A program made the translations under genes and the position numbers. Positions 11,591-23,026 of a stretch of 64,000 nucleotides of DNA are shown here, one piece after another. Source of the stretch: Stomoxys calcitrans (taxonomy: Eukaryota; Arthropoda; Insecta; Diptera; Muscidae); the NCBI RefSeq assembly GCF_963082655.1, contig NC_081552.1, forward strand, positions 59,872,561 through 59,936,560, written 5' to 3'. Under the pieces are notes generated by a model. That model had not been told where the DNA came from and did not search any database. It saw only the letters and a list, made by a program, of their open reading frames with translations. The first letter of the stretch is position 1. Each line of letters starts with the position of its first letter.

Positions 11591-12869
11591 ACAAGTAAGA
11601 GCGTGCTAAGTTCGGCCGGGCCGAATCTTATATATCCTCCACCATTGATCGCATTTGTCGAGTTCTATGCGCGGTATCTCTTTTTAGACAAACATAGAAT
11701 ATTGAATAAGAACTGTTATCCTATTGGAGCTATATCAAGTTATAGTCCGATTCGGACCATAAATGAATGCTGATTGACATTGTAGAAGTCATTGTGTAAT
11801 ATTTCAGATCATTCGGATAAGAATTGCGCCTTGTAGGGGCTCAAGAAGCAAAATCGGGAGATAGGTTTATATAAGAGCTGTATCAAGCTATTGATCGATT
11901 CAGACCATACTAGACACGTATGTTGAAGGTCACGAGAGAAGCCATTGTACAAAATTTCAGCCAAATCGGATGAGAATTGCGCCCTCTAGAGGTTCAAGAA
12001 GTCAAGATCCCAGATCGGTTTATATGACAGCTATATCAGGTTCTATACCGATTTACGCCATACTTAGCACAGTTATTGGAAGTCATAACATACACCTCAT
12101 GCAAAATTTCAGCCAAATCGGATAAGAATTGCGCCCTCAATTGGCTCAAGAAGTCAAGATCCAAGATCGGTTTATATGACAGCTATACCAGATTATGAAC
12201 CGATTTGAATCATACTTAGTACAGTTGTTGAAAGTAATACCAAAACACTACGTGCAAAATTTCACCCAAGATCGGTTAATATGGCAGCTATATCAGGTTA
12301 TGGACCGATTTAAACCATACTTGACACAGTTGTTGGATGTAATAGCGAAACACGTCGTGCAAAATTTCATTTCAATCGGATAAGAATTGCGCACTCTAGA
12401 GGCTCAAGAAGTCAAGACCCAAGATCGATTTATATGGCAGCTATATCTGGTTATTGACCGATTTAAACCATACTTGGCAAGGTTGTTGGATATCATAACA
12501 AAACACGTCGTGCAAAATTTCATTCCAATCGGATAAGATTTGCGCCTTCTAGAGGTTCAAGAAGTCAAGACCCATGATCGGTTTATATGGCAGCTATATC
12601 AAAACATGGACGGAAATGACCCATTTGCAATACCAACCGACCTACACTAATAGGAAGTATTTGTGCAAAATTTCAAGCGGCTCTCTACTCTACTCCTTCG
12701 GAAATTAGAGTGCCTTTGACAGACAGACGGACGGACATGGCTAGATCGACATAAAATTTCGCGACGATCAAGAATGTATATAGTTTATGGGGTCTCAGAC
12801 GAATATTTCGAGTAGTTACAAATAGAATAACGAAATTAGTATACCTCCCATCCTATGGTGGAGGGTATA
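11591..12869 (-). mobile_element. Complete family A element A9, subfamily II
   Basis: Terminus ACAAGTAAGAGCGTGC (sense GCACGCTCTTACTTGT) and a distinct 3' region with GCGCGGTATCTC and CAAACATAGAATATTG. The same 3' region occurs in copies at 41861-42452, 43184-44194, 48330-49596 and 53707-54573. The array is diverged and one unit is partly deleted near 12265. Confidence 0.85.
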
Positions 12870-12985
12870 AAAATTGTTTTTTACTAGGAATTTCATAATT
12901 CATTATACAGTATTTAAGGCTTTGACGGTAGAGACGGACACAGTGAAATATTTTATAAAAAATTATTATAAATATATTAAGTATA
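12870..12985. repeat. Dispersed repeat F, copy 2
   Basis: GGAATTTCATAATTCATTA, ACAGTATTTAAGGC and ACAGTGAAATATTTT as in copy 1. The middle part present in the other two copies is deleted. It separates A9 from A10. Confidence 0.5.
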
Positions 12986-14553
12986 ACAAGTAAAAGCGTG
13001 CTAAGTTCGGCCGGGCCGAATCTTATATACCCTCCACCATAGATCGCATTTGTCGAGTTCTTTTCCCGGCATCTCTTCTTAGGCAAAAAAGGATATAAGA
13101 AAAGAGTTGCTCTGCTATTAAAACGATATGGTCCGGTTCGGACCACAATTAAATTATATGTTGGAGACCTGTGTAAAATTTCAGCCAATTCGTATAAGAA
13201 TTGCGCCCATTGGGGCTCACGAAGTAAAATAAAGAGGACGATTTATATGGGATCTGTATCGGGCTATAGACCGATTCAGACCATAATAAACACGTTTTTT
13301 GATGGTCATGAGAGGATCCGTCGTACAAAATTTCAGGCATATCGGATAATAATTGCGACCTCTAGGGGTCAAGAAGTCAAGATCCCAGATCGGTTTATAT
13401 GGCAGCTATATCAGGTTATGAACCGATTTGAACCTTATTTAACACAGTTGAAAGTAAAAATAAAATACGTCATGCAAAATTTCAGCCAAATCGGATAGGA
13501 ATTGCGCCCTCTAGAAGCTCAAGAAGTCAAGACCCAAGATCGGTTTATATGGCAGCTATATCAGGTTATGGACCGATTTGAACTATACTTGGCACAGATG
13601 TTGGATATCATAACAAAACACGTCGTGCAAAAAATTCATTCCAATCGGATAAGAATTGCGCACTTTGGAGGCTCAAGAAGTCAAGACCCAAGATCGGTTT
13701 ATATAACAGCTATATCAGGTTATAGACCGATTTGAACTATACTTGGCACAGTTGTTGGATATCATAGCAAAACACGTCGTGCAAAATTTCATTCCAATCG
13801 GATAAGAATTGCGCACTCTAGAGGCTCAAGAAGTCAAGACCCAAGATCGGTTTATATGGCAGCTATATCAGGTTATGGACCGATTTAAACCATACTTGGC
13901 ACAGTTGTTGGATATCGTAGCAAAACACGTCGTGCAAAATTTTATTCTGGTCGGATAAGAATTGCGCCTTCTAGAGGCTCAAGAAATCAAGACCCAAGAT
14001 CGGTTTATATGGCAGCTATATCAGGTTATGGACCGATTTGAACTATACTTGGCACAGTTGTTGGATTTCATAGCAAAACACGTCGTGCAAAATTTCATTC
14101 CAATCGGATAAGAATTGCGCACTCTAGAGGCTCAAGAAGTCAAGACGCAAGATCGGTTTATATGGCAGCTATATCGAAACATGGACCGATATGGCCCATT
14201 TACAATACCAACCGACCTACACTAATAAGAAGTATTTGTGCAAAATTTCAAGCGGCTAGCTTTACTCCTTCGGAAGTTAGCTTGCTTTCGACAGACAGAC
14301 GGACGGACGGACGGACGGACGGACGGACGGACGGATTGACGGACGGACGGACGGACGGACGGACGGACGGACGGACGGACGGACGGACGGACGGACGGAC
14401 GGACGGACAGACGGACGGACATGGCTAGATCGACATAAAATGTCGCGACGATCAAGAATATATATACTTTATGGGGTCTCAGGCGAATATTTCGAGTAGT
14501 TACAAACAGAATGACGAAATTAGTATACCCCCCATCTTATGGTGGAGGGTATA
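12986..14553 (-). mobile_element. Complete young family A element A10
   Basis: 1,568 bp with both ends. Array landmarks (GACCCAAG or its variant) fall at 13531, 13685, 13838, 13991 and 14144, giving a period of 153-154 bp. It is nearly identical, in inverted orientation, to A29 at 61352-62835; some array-derived peptides are the same residue for residue. The main difference is microsatellite length (131 versus 39 bp). Confidence 0.92.
14290..14420. repeat. Expanded (GTCY)n microsatellite in A10
   Basis: 131 bp of almost pure GGAC tetramers with a single interruption (GATTGACG near 14335). The sister copy A29 has 39 bp at the same place. It is the longest tract in the window and produces purely artefactual RTDG/SVRP repeat peptides. 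Confidence 0.93.
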
Positions 14554-14724
14554 AAAAAAACATTCTACAATGAAAAGACCTTAATACTCGTCTTAATTAA
14601 GGAAATGTATTAAAACAGTATTAGTCGGCGGACTTTTATATATGAGAATAAGTTTTATATTACACTTACGCTTGTCGCTAGATCATTTGACATCAATTAT
14701 TGATTTATTTCATCTACAGAGTAA
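14554..14724. other. Short non-element spacer
   Basis: About 170 bp of AT-rich sequence that I could not match to any other part of the window. No gene features. Confidence 0.4.
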
Positions 14725-16425
14725 ACAAGTAAAAAGGCGTTAAGTTCGGCCGGGCCGAACTTTGGATACCCACCACCTCGGGTATATATATAAACCACCT
14801 TTCGTCAAATCCGGGGAAAAATGCATACCTTATGACCCCTAGCGGCTATATAGGAATATGTTCCGATTTGGACCAAATACTAATAAATACAAGTCATTGT
14901 TCATCTGTCTAAAACAAAATTTTGCTCTTTTTAGTAGCTATATCTAAAAATAAACCGCTCTGAACCATAAACGACACGGACGTCGAAAAGCCTAGCATAC
15001 GTCACAGTGTCAAATTTTAGTGAAATCGGATTATAAAAGCGCCTTTTATTGGGCCAAGGCTTTTCATCGAGATATCGGTCTGGACCGATTTCGACCAAGT
15101 TGCAGATACATATCGAAGAGCCTAACACAACTCACTGTCCCAAATTTCGGCGAAATCGGACAATAAATGCCCCTTTTATGGCCACAAAACCTTAAATCAA
15201 GATATCGGTCTATATTGCAGCTATATCCAAATCTGGACCGATCTGAACCAAATTGAAAAATAATATCGAAAGTTTTATCACAACTCACTGTCCCAAATTT
15301 CGGCGACATCAAAACCTTAAATCGAGAGATCGGTCTATATGGCACCTATATCCAAATCTGAACCGATCTGAGCCAAATTGACAATGGATGTCGAAGGGCC
15401 TAAGACAACTCACTGTCCCAAATTTCAGCAAAATCGGACAATAAATCTGGCTTTTATGGGTCTTAGACCCTAAATCGGAGGATCGGTCTATATGGCAGCT
15501 ATATCCAAAACAGGACCGATCTGGGCCAAACTGGCGAAGGATGTCGAAGGTCCTAAGAGAACTCACTGTCCCAAATTTCAGCAAAATCGGACAATAAATG
15601 TGGCTTTTATGGGCCAAAGACCCTAAATCCGACGATCGGTCTATATGGTAGCTATATCCAAAACTGGACCGATCTGGGCCAAACTGGCGAAGGATGTCGA
15701 AGGGCCTAAGACAACTCACTGTCCAAAATTTCAGCAAAATCGGATAATAAATGTGGCTTTTAAGGGCCAAAGACCCTAAATCGGAGGATCGGTCTATACG
15801 GCAGCTATATCCAAAACTGGACCGATCTGAGCCAAATTGGCGAAGGATGTCGAAGGGTCTAAGACAACACACTGTCCCAAATTTCAGCAAAATCGGACAA
15901 TTAATCTGGCTTTTATGGATCTAAAACCTAAATCGGACGATCGGTCTATATGGCAGCTATATCCAAAACTGGACCGATCTAAGCCATATGGACGGAGGAT
16001 GTCGAAGGGCCTATGACAACTCATTGTCCGAAATTTCAGCAAAATCGGATAATAAATGTGGCTTTTATGGACCAAAGACCCTAAATCGGAGGATCGGTCT
16101 ATATGGCAGCTATATCCAAAACTGGACCGATCTGAGCCAAATTGGCGAAGGATGTCGAAGGGCCTAAGACAACCTACTTTTCTAAATTTCAGCAAAATCG
16201 CATAAAAAGAATATGTGCAAAGTTTCAGCTCAATATCTCAATTTTTGAAGACTGTAGCTTGATTTCAACAGACAGGCGGACAGACGGACGGACATGTCTA
16301 GATCGTCTTAGATTTTTACGCTGATCAAGAATATATATACTTTATAGGGTCGGAAATGGATATTTCGATGTGTTGCAAACGGAATGACAAAATGAATATA
16401 CCCCCATCCTTCGGTGGTGGGTATA
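14725..16425 (-). mobile_element. Complete family B element B2
   Basis: Both ends are present in 1,701 bp (ACAAGTAAAAAGGCG ... GGTGGTGGGTATA). Unit landmarks (TCGGTCTATA) at 15330, 15483, 15636, 15789, 15941 and 16094 give a 152-153 bp period. The 193-residue frame at 15309-15890 (minus) is four array units read through, because 153 is a multiple of three. Shares long near-identical stretches with the B parts at 17533-18960 and 44315-45521. Confidence 0.92.
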
Positions 16426-16436
16426 AAAATAGTGAG

Positions 16437-17165
16437 CAACGAATGAAAAAAGTTTAGAACTGCAACAACGTGGAAATCTCTTCGTATTACTGATTTCTAG
16501 TTCTCCCACATTTTCTTAATTTATGTCCAATAAATTAGGAAAATTTTAGGACTTATGAAGACATGATGTAAATTATAGCCATATACGGACGGACATGTCT
16601 AGATCAATAGTTGGATGCAATTTATACCGGGCATCTTCCCCTTCAAAATCGGGTTATTGATCGATTTTAATAAAGTTCGGAGGAGAACAAGGAGGATTAG
16701 TGAAGGTGGTCTCCCGCGAACAGCTGAAAACAACCGGCCAGTTTGGCGGTATTAAAATGTCAGTTCTATGTTTTACATTCTCAGCAAACTACCCCATATT
16801 TTTGCACGTTCTCTTTGTTTGAGTTTTGTCTTTCTCTCATTTAACTGGCATACGTACGAAAACGAGGGCAAGTATCTTTGGTTGTGTTAAGAACAATGCC
16901 AATCTTGAAATGACATCTTGATGACGAGATGTGACCACTTTTAAATGTTTCGCCATGGGAGGCTCGTCTTAAAAATTGGTCAACATTTATATTTTTGATA
17001 TATTTAATATTTATTGTTCCCTATTTGTTAAATTTGCGTTAAATTTTATGGATATAAAAGTCATTTAAAACCAATTGACCGACACAAACAATAACAGGTG
17101 AAACCATAAAACTAGTATGACATCAAAGAGGAATGAGAGCAAAAGAAAACTTTCATCAAAATACT
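16437..17165 (+). repeat. Dispersed repeat HKC, copy 2 (H and K parts)
   Basis: H part (16450-16580: GTGGAAATCTCTT, TGATTTCTAGTTCT, AATTAGGAAAA, TAAATTATAGCCATAT) matches 41413-41530. The K part near 17040-17165 matches 6895-7022. The interior 16600-17030 has no partner in the window. A stray ACGGACGGACATGTCTAGATC near 16586 looks like a bit of an element core. No gene found. Confidence 0.55.
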
Positions 17166-17170
17166 AAAAA

Positions 17171-19800
17171 ACAAGTAAAAGCGTGCTAAGTTCGGCCGGG
17201 CCGAATCTTATATACCCTCCACCATGGATCGCATTTGTCGAGTTCCTTTCCCGGCATCTCTTCTTAGGCAAAAAAAAGGATATAAGAAAAGATTTGCTCT
17301 GCTATTAGAGCGATATCAAGATATGGTCCGGCTTGGACTACAATTAAATTATATGTTAGAGACCTGTGTAAAATGTCATCCAATTCGAATAAGATTTGCT
17401 CCCTTTGGGGGCTCAAAAAGTAAAATAGAGAGATCGATTTATATGGGAGCTGTATCGGCCTATAGACCGATTCAGACCATAATAAACACGTATGTTAATG
17501 GTCATGAGAGAATCCGTCGTACAAAATTTCAAATCCGGGGAAAAATGCATACCTTATGACCCCTAGCAGCTATATAGGAATATGTTCCGATTTGGACCAA
17601 ATACTAATAAATACAAGTCATTGTTCATCTGTCTAAAACAAAATTTTGCTCTTTTTAGTAGCTACATCTAAAAATAAACCGCTCTGAACCATAAACGACA
17701 CGGACGTCGTAAAGCCTAGCATACGTCACAGTGTCAAATTTTAGTGAAATCGGATTATAAAAGCGCCTTTTATTGGGCCAAGGCTTTTCATCGAGATATC
17801 GGTCTGGAGCGATTTCGACCAAGTTGCAGATACATGTCGAAGAGCCTAACACAACTCACTGTCCCAAATTTCGGCGAAATCGGACAATAAATGTCCCTTT
17901 TATGGCCACAAAACCTTAAATCAAGATATCGGTCTATATTGCAGCTATATCCAAATCTGGACCGATCTGAACCAAATTGAAAAATAATATCGAAAGTTTT
18001 ATCACAACTCACTGTCCCAAATTTCGGCGACATCAAAACCTTAAATCGAGAGATCGGTCTATATGGCAGCTATATCCGAATCTGAACCGATCTGAGCCAA
18101 ATTGATAATGGATGTCGAAGGGCCTAAGACAACTCACTGTCCCAAATTTCAGCAAAATCGGACAATAAATCTGGTTTTATGGGTCTTAGACCCTAAATCG
18201 GAGGATCGGTCTATATGGCAGCTATATCCAAAACTAGACCGATCTGGGCCAAACTGGCGAAGGATGTCGAAGGTCCTAAGAGAACTCACTGTCCCAAATT
18301 TCAGCAAAATCGGATAATAAATGTGGCTTTTATGGGCCAAAGACCCTAAATCGGACGATCGGTCTATATGGTAGCTATATCCAAAACTGGACCGATCTGA
18401 GCCAAACTGGCGAAGGATGTCGAAGGGCCTAAGAAAACTCACTGTCCAAAATTTCAGCAAACTCGGATAATAAATGTGGCTTTTATGGGCCAAAGACCCT
18501 AAATCGGACGATCGGTCTATATGGCAGCTATATCCAAAACTGGACCGATATGGGCCAAACTGGCGAAGGATGTCGAAGGTCCTAAGACAACTCACTGTCC
18601 CAAATTTCAGCAAAATCGGACAATTAATCTGGCTTTTATGGGTCTAAGACCCTAAATCGGCGGATCGGTCTATATGGGGGCTATATCTAGATATAGTCCG
18701 ATTTGGCCCATCTTCGAACTTAACCTGCTTATGGACAAAAAAAGAATATGTGCAAAGTTTCAGCTCAATATCTCAATTTTTGAAGGCTGCAGCTTGATTT
18801 CAACAGATAGACGGACAGACGGACGGACATGTCTAGATCGTCTTAGATTTTTACGCTGATCAAGAATATATATACTTTATAGGGTCGGAAATGGATATTT
18901 CGATGTGTTGCAAACGGAATGACAAAATGAATATACCCCCATCCTTCGGTGGTGGGTATAAAAATGTCTTGTGAAATTTCAGCCAAATCGGATATAAATT
19001 GCTCCCTCTAGAAGCTCAAGAAGTCAAGATCCAAGATCGGTTTATATGACAGCTATATAAGGTTATGAACCGATTTGAACCATACTTGGCACAGTTGTTG
19101 GATATCGTAACAAAACACGTAGTGCAAAATTTCATTCCAATCGGATAAGAATTGCGCACTCTAGAGGCTCAAGAAGTCAAGACCCCAGATCGGTTTAAAT
19201 GGCAGCTATATCAGGTTATGAACCGATTAGAACCATACTTGACACAGTTGTTGGATATCACAACAAAACACGTCGTGCAAAATTTCATTCCAATCGGATA
19301 AGAATTGCGCACTCTACAGGCTCAAGAAGTCAAGACCCAAGATCGGTTTATATGGCAGCTATATCAGGTTATAAACCGATTTGAACCATACTTGGCACAG
19401 TTATTGGATATCATAACAAAACACGTCGTACAAAATTTCATCCCAATCGGATAAGAATTGCGCACTCTAGAGGCTTAAGAAATCAAGACCCAAGATCGGT
19501 TCATATGGGAGCTATATCAAAACATAGACCGATATGGCCCATTTACAATACCAACCGACCTACACTAATAAGAAGTATTTGTGTAAAATTTCAAGCGGCT
19601 AGCTTTACTCCTTCGGAAGTTAGCGTGCTTTCGACAGACAGACGGACGGACGGACAGGCGGACGGACAAGGCTAGATCGACATAAAATTTCAAGACGATC
19701 AAGAATATATTTACTTTATGGGGTCTCAGACGAATATTTCGAGTAGTTACAATCAGAATGACGAAATTAGTATACCCCCCATCTTATGGTGGAGGGTATA
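17171..19800 (-). mobile_element. Family A element A11 containing a deleted B insertion
   Basis: A 3' terminus at 17171-17532 and A array plus head at 18961-19800 enclose a family B block. The right B/A junction is clean (GGTGGTGGGTATA then AAAATGTCTTG). On the left the B terminus is missing and A joins B interior directly near 17532 (A: AAAATTTCA; B: AATCCGGGGAAA). This is explained by a deletion of roughly 500 bp, judged from intact copies. Confidence 0.82.
17533..18960 (-). mobile_element. Family B element inside A11, 3' end deleted
   Basis: From AATCCGGGGAAAAATGC to GGTGGTGGGTATA the sequence follows B2 and B6 closely, with many of the same unit variants. The terminal hairpin and ACTTGT end are gone. 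The array has fewer units than B2. Confidence 0.85.
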
Positions 19801-20189
19801 AAAAGGATATAAGAAAAGATTTGCTCTGCTATTAGAGCGATATCAAGATATGGTCCGGTTTGGACCACAATTAAATTATATGTTGGAGACCTGTGTAAAA
19901 TGTCAGCCAATTCGAATAAGAATTGCGCTCTTTGTGGGCTCAAGAAGTAAAATAGAGAGATCGATTTATATGGGAGCTGTATCGGGCTATAGACCGATTC
20001 AGACCATAATAAACACGTTTGTTGAGGGTCATGAGAGAATACGTCGTACAAAATTTCAGGCAAATCGGATAATAATTGGGACCTCTAGAGGCTCAAGAAG
20101 TCAAGATCGCAGATCGGTTTATATGGCAGCTAAATCAGGTTATGAACCGACTTGTACTTTATTTGACATAGTTGTTGAAAGTAACAATA
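19801..20189 (-). mobile_element. Family A internal fragment A12 bounded by two nesting sites
   Basis: 389 bp of A 3' region with neither terminus. Its left edge is the T-run of sense TATATCCTTTT, where the A11 head begins. Its right edge is the T-run of sense TATTGTTACTTTC, where A13's 3' end sits. Both are recurrent insertion points in other A copies. The outer parts of this host copy are not found on either side. Confidence 0.75.
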
Positions 20190-21664
20190 ACAAGTAAAAG
20201 CGTGCTAAGTTCGGCCGGGCCGAATCTTATATACCCTCCACCATGGATCGCATTTGTCGAGTTCTTTTCCTGGCATCTCTTCTTAGGCAAAAAAAGATAT
20301 AAGAAAAGAGTTGCTCTGCTATTAAAACGATATCAAGATATGGTCCGGTTCGGACCACAATTAAATTATATGTTGGAGACCTGTGTAAAATTTCAGCCAA
20401 TTCGTATAAGAATTGCGCCCATTGGGGCTCACGAAGTAAAATAGAGAGAACGATTTTTATGGGATCTGTATCGGATCCGATTCAGACCATAATAAACACG
20501 TTTGTTGATGGTCATGAGAGGATCCGTCGTACAAAATTTTAGGCATATCGGATAATAATTGCGACCTCTAGGGGTCAAGAAGTCAAGATCACAGATCGGT
20601 TTATATGGCAGCTATATCAGCTTATGAACCGATTTGAACCTTATTTGACACAGTTGTTGAAAGTGAAAATAAAATACGTCATGCAAAATTTCAGCCAAAT
20701 CGGATAGGAATTGCGCTCTCTAGAAGCTCAAGAAGTCAAATCCCCAGATCTGTTTATATGACAGCTATATCAGGTTATGGACCGATTTCAACCATACTTG
20801 GCACAGTTGTTGGATATCATAACGAAATACTTCGTGCAAAAATTCATTCAAATCGGATAAGAATTGTGCCCTCTAGAGGCTCAAGAAGTCAAGACCCAAG
20901 ATCGGTTTATATGGCAGCTATATCAGGTTATGGACCGATTTAAACCATACTTAGCACAGTTGTTGGGTATCATAACAAAACACGTCGTGCAAAATTTCAT
21001 TTCAATCGGATAAGAATTGCGCACTCTAGAGGCTCAAGAAGTCAAGACCCAAGATCGGTTTATATGGCAGCCATATCAGGTTATGGACCGATTTGAACCA
21101 TACTTAGCACAGTTGTTGGATATCATAACGAAACACGTCGTGCAAAATTTCCTTCTGATCGGATAAAAATTGCGCATGCTAGAGGCTCAAGAAGTCAAGA
21201 CCCAAGATCGGTTTATATGGCAGCCATATCAGGTTATGAACCGATTTGAACCATACTTGGCACGGTTGTTGGATATTATAACAAAACACGTCGTGCCAAA
21301 ATTCATTCAAATCGGATAAGAATTGCGCCCTCTAGAGGCTCAAGAAGTCAAACCCAAGATCGGTTTATATGGCAGCTATATCAAAACATGGACCGATATG
21401 GCCCATTTACAATACCAACCGACCTACACTAATAAGAAGTATTTGTGCAAAATTTCAAGCGGCTAGCTTTACTCCTTCGGAAGTTAGCGTGCTTTCGACA
21501 GACAGACGGACGGACGGACAGACGGACGGACATGGCTAGATCGACATAAAATTTCACGAACATGAAGATTATATATACTTTATGGGGTCTCAGACGAATA
21601 TTTCGAGTAGTTACAATCAGAATGACGAAATTAGTATACCCCCTATCTTATGGTGGAGGGTATA
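20190..21664 (-). mobile_element. Complete family A element A13
   Basis: ACAAGTAAAAGCG at 20190 to GGTGGAGGGTATA at 21664, 1,475 bp. Subfamily with CCCATTGGGGCTCACG. About five array units, short (GTCY)n. The core is altered (TTTCACGAACATGAAG instead of ...GATCAAG). Confidence 0.9.
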
Positions 21665-22010
21665 AAAATATCACTCTAAAACTGAGATATTCGCAAAGAC
21701 ATGTGCATTTTGAAGGCCTTGAAAAATTAGGATCGGCCTGAAAATAGTGCGTTGGCAAGCTGTACCAAATTCATCTTTGACGATCGGCCAAACAGTCTAT
21801 AAACTCATGTAGCTCCCATATAAACCCGTTTCTCAATTATCCTTACTCGGTTCCTAGAAGCTTTTTATTTTTGCGGGTTTGACGGAAGTTTGGTATGTAG
21901 AATAAAATTATGCCCTTCAACTAAATTTATATTGTATAAATTTTTTGCTGAATCAATGGTGGTGGTTTCCCAAGATTCGGCCCGGCCGAACTTAGCACGC
22001 TTTTACTTGT
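21665..22010 (+). mobile_element. HKC (C part) joined to A-III 3' fragment
   Basis: 21690-21785 carries GGATCGGCCTGAAAATAGTG of the C repeat. 21786-22010 is the 3' part of an A-III element: CGGTTCCTAGAAG, AATTTTTGC-like and CCTTCAACTAAA match 47770-47880. It ends GGCCCGGCCGAACTTAGCAC and ACTTGT. The terminal heptamer ACTTGTT is present twice (22005-22018). Confidence 0.65.
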
Positions 22011-22760
22011 TACTTGTTCAACTTTAGCTTAAAAAAAATGTTACTTTACGAATACAAACAATCTTGGATCCCAACGTTCCCTTGTATGAGCATAAATTTT
22101 TCCCATCTTTGAATTTATTCAGAAACTTTCAAACCATTTCAACAAAAAATGTTCTTCCGTTAAATACAACGTTCTTGCCTCCATTTGGTGAATATTATGA
22201 AAATAATGAAGACAAAGTTTTTTATTTAATTACTCTTGCTTAAATGTTCCAGAATATTAATAATAAATATCTCAGTAAGGAAAAAGGTAGAGTGAGAAGT
22301 ACCGGTTATAAATGAACATACTTTTGAACAAAGTGTTTCAATTTTAAACGAAACATTTTCTTCTTCTTTCTCATGTGGTAGTCTATAGCTAACATTTTAA
22401 TAATTCAGTCAGACAAGAAAGAAGGATATGAACTAAAAATACACCATATGGCTGTTGAAACTTCATTTAAAAGTTTGAAATTTAAATTTCAGTTTTTTTT
22501 TGGCTGCGGAAGGTGATAATTAATTAAGTTAACACAAAAGCAGTATTAAGTAGAGGATCCTGAAAAGAAAAAGAAAATATTGGCAAAATGCTAAATATTT
22601 AATTAACATAATGAATTTTAAAATAGGTGTATTTGACAGTTCTGTAATGGAAATCTGTCAAATAAACCTAATTGAAGCCTTCATTAAGTTTTGTCAATAC
22701 CGGTGTTAATTTTTTGGAATTTTCGTAGGCAATTTCGATTTATTCGAGTTATATATTAAA
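22011..22760. other. Non-repeat-looking AT-rich DNA
   Basis: 750 bp with no match to the window's element families and no open frame worth calling. It contains one short hairpin at 22624-22670. Could be ancestral unique sequence. Confidence 0.45.
22624..22670. repeat. Imperfect 16-bp inverted repeat
   Basis: Arms 22624-22639 (TAGGTGTATTTGACAG) and 22655-22670 pair with one mismatch across a 15-nt loop. Too short and isolated to assign to a transposon. Could be a tiny fold-back element or chance. Confidence 0.5.
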
Positions 22761-22942
22761 CTAGCTGAAACGGGCCAGCTCCGCTGCGCCGTCTTTTAAA
22801 TATATGAAACATACAATTTATATTTATATTCGACAATTTAAGAGCTTTTAGTGAAATACCATGCTGCAAAAGTAGTATTTCTATGTCGCTTGACTAACAG
22901 TATGTTACTTCAAAATGCCTTTATTTGATCCCATATGATTTT
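22761..22942 (-). mobile_element. Family D Helitron 3' end
   Basis: On the minus strand it ends GGCGCAGCGGAGCTGGCCCG..CAGCTAG followed by T. This is the Helitron signature of a GC-rich hairpin just before CTAG, inserted before a T. The adjoining CGCTTGACTAACAGTA matches D copies at 32080 and 37930. It is interrupted at 22943 by an A head in a T-run. Confidence 0.75.
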
Positions 22943-23026
22943 TATACCCTACACCATTGGATGGGGGTATTCTAATTTCGTCATTCTGTTTGTAACACAT
23001 CGAAATATGCGTCTAAGAACCCTATA
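22943..23026 (+). mobile_element. Family A head fragment
   Basis: TATACCCTACACCATTGG, GTATTCTAATTTCGTCATT and CGAAATATGCGTCTAAG, ending at CCTATA, where a non-LTR retrotransposon tail begins. The core and array are missing on this side. Confidence 0.75.

Noticed and set aside
14222..14455. Repetitive VRPS / RTDG peptides from 14162-14455 and similar places
   Set aside because: Direct translation of the (GTCY)n microsatellite.
22011..22760. A host gene in the AT-rich non-repeat stretch
   Set aside because: No open frame of useful length, no splice-like pattern and no domain.
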